From Luteimonas viscosa (GTDB lineage: Bacteria > Pseudomonadota > Gammaproteobacteria > Xanthomonadales > Xanthomonadaceae), in the NCBI RefSeq assembly GCF_008244685.1, contig NZ_VTFT01000001.1, positions 62,001 to 126,000 of the forward strand: a DNA stretch of 64,000 nt, in the 5' to 3' direction. Within the stretch, counting starts at the first letter, position 1, and each line of letters opens with the position of its first letter. Of this stretch, positions 50,443 through 58,849 are shown piece after piece. Position numbers and translations under genes: made by a program. The notes beneath the pieces are model-generated. The model ran no database searches. It saw only the letters and a list, made by a program, of their open reading frames with translations, and was not told where the DNA came from.

Positions 50443-51432
50443 ATGACACTCAAGACACGTTTGCAGCACGCCGTCGTCCGCGCCACGCGCAGGCGCGCGC
50501 CGATCGCGCTCGTCGCGCTGCTGGGCATGCTGTCGCTGCCTGCGTTCGCGCTGGACGACACCATGACGCCGATCGATGTGCCGCCCCAGCCCGATGCCAT
50601 CGCCCTGGGCACCGGAGCCCTGCCCGATGCGCAGAACGAGGAATCCTGGCATCGCCAGTACGGCAGCGTCTTCGCCCGCAACGTCACCGAGGCCACGCTC
50701 ACGCCGTTCCTGCCGGATCCCGCCAAAGCCACCGGCGCCGCCGTGATCGTGGCGCCGGGCGGCGGCTTCCGTTCGCTGTCGATGGAGAACGAAGGCTGGG
50801 ACGTGGCGCGCGCGCTCGCCGATCGCGGCGTGGCCGCGTTCGTGCTCAAGTACCGCCTGAACCAGACCCCCGCCGACCTCGACGGTTTCGCGCGCTCGAT
50901 CCGCGAGATGCTGGCGGGCCCGCGTCCTCCGCGCGATCCCGGTTCGCCCGAATCGGCGACCATGCTCGCCCCGCAACTGCAGGACTCGCGCGCGGCGTTC
51001 GCGCTGGTGCGCAGCCGCGCCGGCGAATGGCGCGTGGATCCCGACCGCATCGGCATGGTCGGGTTTTCCGCCGGCGCGATGCTGACCATGGTCACCGCGC
51101 TGTCCGGCGAAGACGCCAGGCCGGCCTTCATCGGCAACATCTACGGGCCGATCGCCGCGCTGCAGGTGCCGGCCGATGCGCCGCCGCTGTTCGTGGCGCT
51201 CGCCGCCGACGACGGGCTGTTCTCCAACAGCGGCTTCGGCCTGATCGAGAGCTGGCAGAAGGCCGGGCGCCCGGTCGAATTCCACTACTACGAGCGTGGC
51301 GGCCACGGCTTCGGCATGTACCCGAAGGACACCACCAGCACCGGCTGGTTCGAGGCATGGGTATCGTGGATGAAGATGCACGGCATGCTCGATCCGCCGG
51401 GCGAGGCGAAGGCGACCGCGCCGGCCGGTTGA
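50443..51432 (+). CDS. Exported alpha/beta hydrolase, acetyl-xylan-esterase-like (329 aa)
   Basis: The start MTLKTRLQHAVVRATRRRAP has GGAGC about 7 bp upstream and begins a long Sec signal (IALVALLGMLSLPAFA). The domain has AAVIVAPGGGFRSLSMENEGWDVARALADRGVAAFVLKYRL (oxyanion), the nucleophile Ser209 in GMVGFSAGAMLTM, PPLFVALAADDGLFS with the acid, and the His in YERGGHGFGMYP. This is the profile of BD-FAE/XynB-like carbohydrate esterases that usually neighbour xylan-degrading enzymes. It lies 146 bases downstream of the GH3 gene on the same strand and is probably co-transcribed with it. Its likely role is deacetylation of xylo-oligosaccharides. Confidence 0.87.
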   Translation: MTLKTRLQHAVVRATRRRAPIALVALLGMLSLPAFALDDTMTPIDVPPQPDAIALGTGALPDAQNEESWHRQYGSVFARNVTEATLTPFLPDPAKATGAAVIVAPGGGFRSLSMENEGWDVARALADRGVAAFVLKYRLNQTPADLDGFARSIREMLAGPRPPRDPGSPESATMLAPQLQDSRAAFALVRSRAGEWRVDPDRIGMVGFSAGAMLTMVTALSGEDARPAFIGNIYGPIAALQVPADAPPLFVALAADDGLFSNSGFGLIESWQKAGRPVEFHYYERGGHGFGMYPKDTTSTGWFEAWVSWMKMHGMLDPPGEAKATAPAG

Positions 51433-51577
51433 CCGGCGCGGCGCGGGGCCATTCCGCAACCAGCGAGGCGTCCGCGCGCAGGAGGACGAAGCGACCCGGC
51501 AAACAATGCCCGGGAATGGTCGTGGACGCACGCTCGCCAGGGCCGGCGCGCCGTGCATCCGCACCGCGCGCTGCACC

Positions 51578-52441
51578 TCAGTCCTGGTCGGATTCCGCCG
51601 CCGCCTCGCGTCCCTGCTGGCGGATCAGGGCTTCCTCGCGCGCATCGTTGATCGCGTGGCGCACGCCATCGACGTCGATCTCCGATTCGTCGTGGGCGAA
51701 CACGCCGGTCAGCTCGCTGTCCGGCCGCAACTCGCCCGCCTCGAACAGCGCCCACATCTCCTCGCCGTACCAGGTCTCCAGCAGTTCCGGCGCGAATGCG
51801 CCCAGGCACGCGGTGAGGTTGTTGACGTCGCGCAGCAGCATCGTGCGCGCGGCGTTGTTGCCGGCGGCGCTCACCACCTGCGGGAAGTCGATCAGCACCG
51901 GGCCATCGGGCGCCACCAGCACGTTGTAGGCCGACAGGTCGCCGTGGATCAGGCCCACGCACAGCATCTTCACCACCTGTCGCACCAGGAAGCGGTGGAA
52001 CCCGCACGCCTGGTCGTGCGACAGCTCCACCTCGCCCAGCCGCGGCGCCGAGTGGCCGTCGGCATCGACCACCAGTTCCATGACCAGCACGCCATGGAAG
52101 TAGCCGTGCGGCTCGGGCACGCGAACCCCGGCATCGCGCAGGCGGTAGAGCGCATCGACCTCGGTGTTCTTCCACTCGGCTTCCTGCTGCCGGCGCCCGT
52201 ACCTGCTGGCCTTGCCGATCGCGCGCGCCTCGCGGCTGCCGCGCACCTTGCGCCCTTCCTGGTACTGCACACGCTGCTGGAAACTGCGCTGCGCCATGTC
52301 CTTGTAGACCTTGGCGCAGCGGATGTCCTCGCCCGCGCGCACCACGTACACCGCGGCTTCCTTGCCGCTCTTGAGCGGGCGCATCACCTCGTCGATCACG
52401 CCGTCGTCGATCAGCGCTTGCAGGCCTGCAGGGGTTTTCAT
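51578..52441 (-). CDS. RIO-type serine kinase, PA4780-like (287 aa)
   Basis: The RIO kinase pattern is complete: LKSGKEAAVYVVRAGEDIRCAKVYKD (P-loop region and ATP-binding Lys), RSREARAIGKASRYGRRQQEAEWKNTEVDALYRL, VPEPHGYFHGVLVMELV hinge, catalytic LIHGDLSAYNVLV with Asp and Asn, and metal-binding LIDFPQVVSA. The C-terminal tail is acidic (HDESEIDVDGVRHAI... ESDQD). Bacterial RIO kinases of this group are cytoplasmic. The substrate is not known from sequence. The gene is divergent from the pseudouridine synthase gene. Confidence 0.92.
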   Translation of the reverse strand: MKTPAGLQALIDDGVIDEVMRPLKSGKEAAVYVVRAGEDIRCAKVYKDMAQRSFQQRVQYQEGRKVRGSREARAIGKASRYGRRQQEAEWKNTEVDALYRLRDAGVRVPEPHGYFHGVLVMELVVDADGHSAPRLGEVELSHDQACGFHRFLVRQVVKMLCVGLIHGDLSAYNVLVAPDGPVLIDFPQVVSAAGNNAARTMLLRDVNNLTACLGAFAPELLETWYGEEMWALFEAGELRPDSELTGVFAHDESEIDVDGVRHAINDAREEALIRQQGREAAAESDQD

Positions 52442-52561
52442 GGCGTCTCGAGGGGAAAAACGGTGCGGCGCGCGGGCCGAAGCCGGGCCGCCGGCTGGAA
52501 TCCGGGGCGACAGAGTGCCTGATCGCTACACTGCCTGTCCCGATTTCCGTGGCCCCGATTC

Positions 52562-53284
52562 ATGTCCGATCCGGTTCGACTGTCCAGGCGCGTGGCCGAT
52601 CTGGCGCGCTGCTCCCGCGGCGAGGCCGAGCAGTACGTGAAGGGCGGCTGGGTCCGGGTGGACGGACGCGTGGTGGAGGATCCGCAGCATCCGGTGGGCG
52701 GTGAAGCCGTCGAAATCGATCCGGCCGCGCGGCTCGAAACCGTCGAGCCTGCGACGATCCTGCTGCACAAGCCGGTCGGCTACGACACGATCAGCGGGCC
52801 GGAGCCGGCGGCGCGGCTGGTACATCCCGCGACGCGCTGGGACGCGGACGGGTCGGGCGTGCGCCTGCTCCAGCGCCACTTCCAGCGGCTGACGCCGCTG
52901 GTGCCGCTCGACCGCGACGCCAGCGGGTTGATGGTGCTGACCCAGGATGGGCGCGTGTGGCGGCGGCTCACCGAGGACGGCGACGAGATCGAACAGGAGT
53001 TCGTGGTCGAGGTCAGCGGTGAGATCGCGCCCTACGGCCTGCACAGGCTCAAGCATGGCCTGTCCTACGGTGGCCGCACCCTGCCGCCGTGCAAGGTCAG
53101 CTGGCAGAACGAGATCCGCCTGCGGTTCGCGATCAAGGGCGTGCAGGGCGGGCAGCTGCGCGACATGTGCGCGCAGGTCGGGCTGGGCGTGGTGGCGATC
53201 CGGCGGCTGCGCATCGGCAAGGTGTCGCTGGCGAAGATGCCGGTCGGTGCATGGCGCTACCTGCCGGTGGGCGAGCGGTTCTGA
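52562..53284 (+). CDS. S4-domain RNA pseudouridine synthase, RluF/RsuA-like (240 aa)
   Basis: An N-terminal S4 RNA-binding domain (VRLSRRVADLARCSRGEAEQYVKGGWVRVDGRVVEDP) is followed by the RsuA/RluB/E/F catalytic domain: ILLHKPVGYDTISG, the active-site Asp in PLVPLDRDASGLMVLTQDG, EQEFVVEVSGEI and the C-terminal GVQGGQLRDMCAQVGLGVVAIRRLRIGKVSLAKMPVGAWRYL. It should isomerise one uridine in rRNA, or in tRNA as RluF also can. The length and order are normal. Which site is modified cannot be settled by reading alone. Confidence 0.93.
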   Translation: MSDPVRLSRRVADLARCSRGEAEQYVKGGWVRVDGRVVEDPQHPVGGEAVEIDPAARLETVEPATILLHKPVGYDTISGPEPAARLVHPATRWDADGSGVRLLQRHFQRLTPLVPLDRDASGLMVLTQDGRVWRRLTEDGDEIEQEFVVEVSGEIAPYGLHRLKHGLSYGGRTLPPCKVSWQNEIRLRFAIKGVQGGQLRDMCAQVGLGVVAIRRLRIGKVSLAKMPVGAWRYLPVGERF

Positions 53285-53399
53285 ATCGCGGGCGCGGGCC
53301 CTGAGCGCGCGCCCGGCCGGCGCGGACCCGCCCTCGTCCACCGCGACCTCACCGGCGCCCGGCTAGCGTGGAGTCCTGTTCCCGCCGGGACTACCGCAG

Positions 53400-54464
53400 A
53401 TGGCACGCAAGGCCGACCGACATCCCGACCCAGGGCAGGACGACCGCGGCCGGCACGGGGCGACCCGCCTGCCCGGCTTCGACATCGACCACTACAACCT
53501 GCCGCTGCGCGATCCGGAAGGCGACGGCTTCCTGGGCGACCGCGCCAGCCAGTCCGCCTTCCGCGAACTGCTGGACGTGGCACGCGCCCGCCACCTGACG
53601 GGTGAGGATCCGTTCGGCAGGACGCCTTCCGCCGAACTGGGCAAGGACGCGATCGACCTGGCCCTGGTCGGTGGCGATCCCGATGCCGCCCACGCGATCC
53701 ACCTGGCCGTGGAGGAATACGCGCGCCGCCTGGCCTACGTGGTGCAGGTATTCCTGGCGCAGCCGCAGTGGCGCGGGGTGGAGCGCATCGTCCTGGGCGG
53801 GGGCTTTCCCGAGCACGAAACCGGCGAGCTGGCGATCCGCCGCGCCATGCGCCTGCTGCAACTGGCGGATACCGGCGTGACCCTGCACCCGTTGCGGCAT
53901 GACCCGGACGAAGGCGGGCTGCTCGGCTGGGTGCCGCTGCTGCCGGAAGAGGCACGGGACCACGATGCCTTCCTCGCCGTGGACGTGGGCGGCACCAACA
54001 TCCGCTGCGGCATCGTCGAACACCGGCTGCGCAAGGACGCGTACGGCGGCAAGGCGCGCGTGCTCGAAAGCCTCAAGTGGCGGCACGCGGGGGACGATCC
54101 GGGCCGGAACGAGGCCGTCGCTCGCCTCGCCGCGATGCTCAACGGCCTGTCCGCGTTCGCCCGTACGCTGGACCTGCGGCTCGCGTCGTTCGTCGGCATC
54201 GCCTGTCCCGGCCAGGTCGAAACCGACGGCAGCCTGTCGGCCGGTGCCCAGAACCTCCCGGGCGACTGGGAACGGCCCTTCCACCTGCCGGGGGCCCTGG
54301 GCGCACGACTCGACCCGATCGACGACATCCCCCCTTCCGTGGTGATGCACAACGACGCCGTGGTCCAGGGCCTGAGCGAGCTGCGGCGTATGCGCAAGGC
54401 GCGGCGCTGGGCGGTGCTGACCATCGGCACCGGGCTGGGCAACGCGAGCTACACCATGCGCTGA
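53400..54464 (+). CDS. ROK-like (ASKHA) protein with apparently permuted halves (354 aa)
   Basis: The C-terminal part has a clear sugar-kinase phosphate-1 motif FLAVDVGGTNIRCGIV (about residues 191-206), then ASFVGIACPGQVETDG, SVVMHNDAVVQGLSEL and a final AVLTIGTGLGNASY. In normal ROK proteins these come first. The N-terminal 180 residues instead look like the missing ROK C-terminal half: AIHLAVEEYARRLAYVVQVFLA and the adenosine-type motif VERIVLGGGF (GGG about 133-135), with GELAIRRAM. The chain therefore seems circularly permuted. The ROK ExGH and zinc-cysteine motifs are not seen, so kinase activity and substrate are uncertain. Confidence 0.75.
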   Translation: MARKADRHPDPGQDDRGRHGATRLPGFDIDHYNLPLRDPEGDGFLGDRASQSAFRELLDVARARHLTGEDPFGRTPSAELGKDAIDLALVGGDPDAAHAIHLAVEEYARRLAYVVQVFLAQPQWRGVERIVLGGGFPEHETGELAIRRAMRLLQLADTGVTLHPLRHDPDEGGLLGWVPLLPEEARDHDAFLAVDVGGTNIRCGIVEHRLRKDAYGGKARVLESLKWRHAGDDPGRNEAVARLAAMLNGLSAFARTLDLRLASFVGIACPGQVETDGSLSAGAQNLPGDWERPFHLPGALGARLDPIDDIPPSVVMHNDAVVQGLSELRRMRKARRWAVLTIGTGLGNASYTMR

Positions 54465-54570
54465 ACGGGAGGCAGGCTGCCGCCGCCCGGTTGCGCCGGC
54501 TGTCGAATCCCGCGTTCCCGCCTCGTCGTAGGGGACAGGCGCATGAGTCGCCTGCCATCCATCACGGAGC

Positions 54571-55056
54571 ATGAAGATGACCCACAAGAACACGATCTGC
54601 CTCTGGTACGACGGCAACGCACTCGAAGCCGCCACCTTCTATGCGCAGACCTTTCCCGACAGCGAGGTCACCGCCGTCCACCATGCACCCGGAGACTATC
54701 CCTCCGGCAAGCAGGGCGACGAGCTGACGGTCGAGTTCACCGTGCTGGGCATTCCCTGCATCGGGCTGAACGGCGGCCCGACGTTCAAGCACAGCGAGGC
54801 GTTCTCGTTCCAGGTGTCCACCGAGGACCAGGCCGAGACCGACCGGCTTTGGGATGCGATCGTCGGCAATGGCGGGCAGGAAAGCGCCTGCGGCTGGTGC
54901 AAGGACAAGTGGGGCGTGTCGTGGCAGATCACCCCGCGCGCCCTGATCGAAGCGACCACCGACCCCGATCGCGAGGCCGCCAGGCGTGCGTTCGACGCCA
55001 TGATGACCATGCGCAAGATCGACATCGCCGCGATCGAGGCGGCGCGAAGGGGCTGA
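54571..55056 (+). CDS. VOC-superfamily protein, PhnB/3-demethylubiquinone methyltransferase-like (161 aa)
   Basis: The start is probably ATG at 54571 (GGAG just before) rather than the in-frame ATG two codons later. The sequence has the PhnB-type signature: ICLWYDGNALEAATFYAQTFPDSEVTAVHHAPGDYP, VEFTVLGIPCIGLNGGPTFKHSEAFSFQVSTEDQAETDRLWDAIVGNGGQESACGWCKDKWGVSWQITP, with the usual WCKDKWG and the vicinal-oxygen-chelate fold. Despite the common annotation, these proteins are not proven methyltransferases. It is cytoplasmic, single and without operon partners. Confidence 0.88.
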   Translation: MKMTHKNTICLWYDGNALEAATFYAQTFPDSEVTAVHHAPGDYPSGKQGDELTVEFTVLGIPCIGLNGGPTFKHSEAFSFQVSTEDQAETDRLWDAIVGNGGQESACGWCKDKWGVSWQITPRALIEATTDPDREAARRAFDAMMTMRKIDIAAIEAARRG

Positions 55057-55165
55057 CGTCCGCTGGTGGCGCTGGCATCGCCGTGCGCTCGCAACAGGCG
55101 AGCGCCACCGGTCGCGAAGCAGGACGCCGGCCGGAACGCTGTTCGCGCCGTCGTTCGCGCGGACT

Positions 55166-55588
55166 TCAGTAACGCGTCAGCACCACCGATGTCGTCACCT
55201 CGACCACGCCCGGCAGCGCGGCGATGCGATCGCGCGTCCCGTTGAGCGAAGGGGCGTCCGGGGCAGCGATCTCGACCAGCAGGTCGATTTCGCCCGACAG
55301 CGCATCGCATCGCACCACCTCCGGCATGGCGGTTAGCGAATGGACGATGCCCATGTCGGGCGTACGGGCGAGGCGCAGCATGCAGATCGCGGACAAGGTA
55401 CCCGCCTGTGGCGCCGTTTCGATGGTGTAGCGGCGGATCGCGCCCTGCGCCTGCATGCGCGCGATGCGGTCGCGGACGCTGCTGCGGGACAGGCCGACTT
55501 CCGCGGCGAGCGTCTTCAGCGGACGGCTGGCGTCCTCGCGCAGCAGTTCCAGCAGGTGTCGGTCGATGGCATCCACGGGGCCGTCCAT
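55166..55588 (-). CDS. Lrp/AsnC-family transcriptional regulator (140 aa)
   Basis: Helix-turn-helix AIDRHLLELLREDASRPLKTLAAEVGLSRSSVRDRIARMQAQGAIRRY (residues about 7-54), then the RAM ligand-binding domain with ICMLRLARTPDMGIVHSLTAMPEVVRCDALSGEIDLLVEIAAPDAPSL and ALPGVVEVTTSVVLTRY. The 140-residue length from MDGPVDAID is usual; an upstream Met at 55645 would add a disordered stretch and cannot be excluded. Lrp proteins sense amino acids and often control the divergent neighbour. Here that is a RidA-like gene starting 86 bases away, which fits amino-acid or imine metabolism. Confidence 0.9.
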   Translation of the reverse strand: MDGPVDAIDRHLLELLREDASRPLKTLAAEVGLSRSSVRDRIARMQAQGAIRRYTIETAPQAGTLSAICMLRLARTPDMGIVHSLTAMPEVVRCDALSGEIDLLVEIAAPDAPSLNGTRDRIAALPGVVEVTTSVVLTRY

Positions 55589-55674
55589 TTGACGGGCGCT
55601 GCCGGACGAATGTCGGGGCGCCGGCGAGACATGAGGCGGCATCATAGGGCACCCACGGCCCTCCCCTTTCCAGC

Positions 55675-56127
55675 ATGCGACGACGTGACCTGCTGCCCTG
55701 CATCTCCGCTGCGCTGGCGTTCGCGATCCCGCTTCCTTCCCGCTCGAATCCGACCGACATGACCATCCAACCGATCGCGCCCACTGGCCTGGCGTATGCG
55801 CAGGCCAGCCTCGTATCCGGTGCCTCCCGCTGGCTCTTCGTCAGCGGCCAGGTGCCCGAGGACCCCGACGGCCGCATCCCGGACGACTACCCCTCGCAGT
55901 ACCGACTTGCCTGGCGCAATGTGGAGACGCAGCTGCATGCCGCCGGAATGACGTTCGACAACCTCGTCAAGGCCACCATCTTCCTGTCCGATCGCGCCCT
56001 GATCGCGCAGAGCGGTGGCCTGCGACAATCGATCCTCGGCGACCGCTCGCCAGCCCTCACGATCGTGATCGCCGGGATCTACGACAGCCGCTGGCTGCTG
56101 GAGATCGAGGCGATCGCGGCGGCGTAG
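55675..56127 (+). CDS. RidA-like protein with N-terminal signal-like extension (150 aa)
   Basis: The RidA fold runs from MTIQPIAPTGLAYAQASLVSG through WLFVSGQVPEDPDGRIPDD, VETQLHAAGMTFDNLVKATIFLSDRAL and SPALTIVIAGIYDSRWLLEIEAIAAA. The usual Arg of active RidA enzymes (R105 in 'PxRxxVxV') is replaced here by PALTIVIAG, so deaminase activity is doubtful. The N-terminal 28 residues (MRRRDLLPCISAALAFAIPLPSRSNPTD) look like an export signal. If they are not translated, the start is ATG at 55759. It is divergent from the Lrp gene, which may regulate it. Confidence 0.8.
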   Translation: MRRRDLLPCISAALAFAIPLPSRSNPTDMTIQPIAPTGLAYAQASLVSGASRWLFVSGQVPEDPDGRIPDDYPSQYRLAWRNVETQLHAAGMTFDNLVKATIFLSDRALIAQSGGLRQSILGDRSPALTIVIAGIYDSRWLLEIEAIAAA

Positions 56128-56209
56128 CGCGGCGGGCGCGCCGGTCCGAAGCCGCTGGGGCGTCGAACCGGCGCAGGGGAGACGATTCCTGCGCGGCGGC
56201 GCGGACGCC

Positions 56210-56536
56210 TCAGAGCTGGAGCGGATTCGAGCGAACCGGTTCTCCCTTCCTGCTGCAGGAGGGCGGGTTGGTCATGCCCATGCTCAGCAGGTTGCCGCCG
56301 TTGACCACGCACGTGAACTCGCGGCCGTCGTTCGCCTGGAGGTTGACGTAGGTGTTGGTGCCCTCGGTCCGGCGGCTGGCGATCGTCAGTTCGGAAGGCT
56401 CGTAACCCAGCACTCCGGCGGTCATCGACTGGATCCTCTCATCCGACAGGGTGTTGGTGCTCTGCGCGAGCGACGTGCAGCCGACGAGCAATCCGCCCGA
56501 AATGACGATCGCGATGAGCAAATGGGGAGCTTTCAT
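56210..56536 (-). CDS. Small lipoprotein of unknown function (108 aa)
   Basis: The start MKAPHLLIAIVISGG at 56536 follows an excellent GGAGGTAGA site. A lipobox (LLVGC, Cys about residue 20) identifies a lipoprotein. The mature part is short and beta-rich: SDERIQSMTAGVLGYEPSELTIASRRTEGTNTYVNLQANDGREFTCVVNGGNLLSMGMTNPPSC. The pattern 'I-x-x-M-x-x-x-x-L-G-x-x-P-x-x-x-x-I ... T-x-Y-x-V-x-x-x-x-G-x-x-x-x-C' recurs in small proteobacterial lipoproteins without known function. Two Cys could pair. Confidence 0.7.
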   Translation of the reverse strand: MKAPHLLIAIVISGGLLVGCTSLAQSTNTLSDERIQSMTAGVLGYEPSELTIASRRTEGTNTYVNLQANDGREFTCVVNGGNLLSMGMTNPPSCSRKGEPVRSNPLQL

Positions 56537-56927
56537 GCGTCTACCTCCATGTAGGTTCGTCCACCATCGATGACGCATCGGCAGGTGCGTGGACGGAAGT
56601 CACCCGTCGCCGATCCGAGCACTCGATCCTTGTGCTGCGTGCAGTATCCCGCGCCATGGTGCCGCCGGCCATCGGAAAACCCCGACCCGCGTGTCGGACA
56701 ATCACCCGGCCGCACACATGGCATTCCGATCGCCGCCATGCAGGAGCAATGGCCCCGTGGCAGCGGAAGCGCGAACGGACGCTCTGGCGATTGCCGCGAT
56801 GCTTGTTCGGCGCTGTCCGCCGGTCGCATCGCCCCACGTTGGCACACTGGAGCCACGGCCGGCCGTACATGCCGTGGGCAGTTCGTCCGGTGGCAACATG
56901 CCGTCGGACCCCGCCAAGGAGCCCTGT

Positions 56928-58622
56928 ATGCATCGCATCCGCCTCCCCCGTTCCGTCGTCGCGCGGCGTCCCCGGCGCCTGGGCCTCCTGCTGGTTGCGA
57001 CCCTCGCCGCCTCGCCGGTCCTCGCCGCGCATGCCGCCGACCCACAGCAGCACGCCGGCCAGCCGCTGGGCACGGTCGAGTTCCCGGTGTCGTGCAATGC
57101 CGGGGCGCAGGCGGCGTTCGACCGCGCACTCGCGCTGCTCCACCACATGACCTACCCGCAGGCACGCGAGGCGTTCCGGGCATCCGCCAGCGCCGATCCC
57201 ACCTGCGCGATGGCGCACTGGGGCGTGGCGATGACGCTGTTCACGCCGTTGTGGCCCACCCGGCCCGATGCCGCCGCGCTGCAGGAAGGCTGGCGCGAAG
57301 TCGAACTGGCGCGATCGCTCGCGCCCGAGGACGTGCGCGAGCGCGGTTTCATCGCGGCGGCCGGCGCGTTCTTCCGCGATCCGGAGCAATCCGACTACTG
57401 GGTACGCGTGCGGCGCTGGGAGGCCGCGCAGGCGGACCTGTACGACGCTTTCCCGGATGACGTCGAGGTGGCCACGTTCCACGCGCTGGCGCACATGGCC
57501 GGCGCACCGCCGACGGGCGACGAGGCGCGGCAGCGTGCGGAACGAGCGGCCGCCATCCTCGTGGCCATGCACCAGGCGCATCCCGGGCACCCCGGCGCGA
57601 TGCACTACCTGGTCCATGCCAACGACGTGCCGGGGCGCGAGCACGAGTCGCTCGACGTGACCCGCCGCTACGATGCCGCCGCACCGCGCAACCCGCATGC
57701 GCTGCACATGCCGACCCACATCTACACCCGGCTCGGCGATTGGGACCGCGTGATCAGCGGCAATCGGCGCGCGGCCGAAGCCGCGCTGGAACATCCCGCC
57801 GGCGATCGCGGCCAGTTCGTCTGGGACGAATTCGCGCACGCCATCGAATACCTCGTCTACGCCCACCTGCAGCAGGGCGACGACGTCGCGGCCGCGGGCG
57901 AGATGGCGCGACTGCGGGCCGTGCCCAACCTGCAGCCGAGTGCGAAGACCGCATTCCACCTGGCGTCGATCCCGTCGCGACTTGCGCTCGAACGCGGCGA
58001 CTGGGCGGCCGCCGCTTCGCTCGAACCGCGGCAGCCCGGTTCGCTCGACTGGGACCGCAACACCTGGCCGGAGGCGATCGTGCGCTTCGCACGCGGCACC
58101 GGCGCCGCCCGCCGGCAGGAACTGGCCGAGGCGCGCCTGCAACGCGCGCGACTGGGCGATCTTGAAGCCGCCACGCGGGCGAACGGCGAAGACCTGTTCG
58201 CCAACCACGTGCGCGTGCTCGCGCTCGCACTGGACGGATGGATCGCCCAGGCCGCGGAGGACCCGACGACCGCGCGTACGCGTCTGGAGGAGGCGGCCCG
58301 GCTGGAAGCTTCCATCCCGAAGCCGCCGGTCACGCCCGGTCCCACCCTCCCGGCCTACGAAATGCTCGGCGACCTGCTGTCCCTGCAGCAATCGCATGCG
58401 CAGGCACTGGCTGCCTACGAGCAGGCGCTGTCGCTGTACCCCAACCGCTTCAACAGCCTGCTCGGCGCGGCCCGCGCCGCGGAAGCCGCCGGGGAAAAGA
58501 CGATTGCGAAGCGGCATTACGAAGGCCTGCTGGCCGTGGCGGCGCACGCGACGCGCCCGACGCCAATGGCCGAGGCGCGGGCGTACATCGGACGAGATCA
58601 GCAGGCGCCAGACCGCCCCTGA
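56928..58622 (+). CDS. Exported TPR-repeat protein (564 aa)
   Basis: The start MHRIRLPRSVVARRPRR at 56928 has AAGGAGCC upstream. A Sec signal peptide ends at AHAAD. The mature protein is all helix with TPR-like repeats: FDRALALLHHMTYPQAREAFRASASADPTCAMAHWGVAM near the start, a central section with many conserved His (AHPGHPGAMHYLVHANDVPGREHESLD, HALHMPTHIYTRLGDWD) and C-terminal repeats (AYEMLGDLLSLQQSHAQALAAYEQALSLYPNRFNSLLGAARAAEAAG). The His-rich core, HMPTHIYTRLG, is common to a family of periplasmic TPR proteins often encoded near oxidoreductases. No enzyme function is known. Confidence 0.85.
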   Translation: MHRIRLPRSVVARRPRRLGLLLVATLAASPVLAAHAADPQQHAGQPLGTVEFPVSCNAGAQAAFDRALALLHHMTYPQAREAFRASASADPTCAMAHWGVAMTLFTPLWPTRPDAAALQEGWREVELARSLAPEDVRERGFIAAAGAFFRDPEQSDYWVRVRRWEAAQADLYDAFPDDVEVATFHALAHMAGAPPTGDEARQRAERAAAILVAMHQAHPGHPGAMHYLVHANDVPGREHESLDVTRRYDAAAPRNPHALHMPTHIYTRLGDWDRVISGNRRAAEAALEHPAGDRGQFVWDEFAHAIEYLVYAHLQQGDDVAAAGEMARLRAVPNLQPSAKTAFHLASIPSRLALERGDWAAAASLEPRQPGSLDWDRNTWPEAIVRFARGTGAARRQELAEARLQRARLGDLEAATRANGEDLFANHVRVLALALDGWIAQAAEDPTTARTRLEEAARLEASIPKPPVTPGPTLPAYEMLGDLLSLQQSHAQALAAYEQALSLYPNRFNSLLGAARAAEAAGEKTIAKRHYEGLLAVAAHATRPTPMAEARAYIGRDQQAPDRP

Positions 58623-58849
58623 GACCGGCTCCTCGTCTGCGCCAGCCCGTGCCGCCGGCACGTTCGAGGGCGGTGTCGGGGATCCGTCCCGGTTCCGCTC
58701 CATCCGGAACGCCGTCGGCACCGACGCTCCGATGCCGCGCACTGGGACGACGCATTGCCCGCGGGACGATCCCGGCACCAAGCGCCAGGCGACTGCCGGA
58801 TTCTTCGGCGCGTTCGGGGATGGATGATGCAGGCGGTGCTGCCCGGCGC

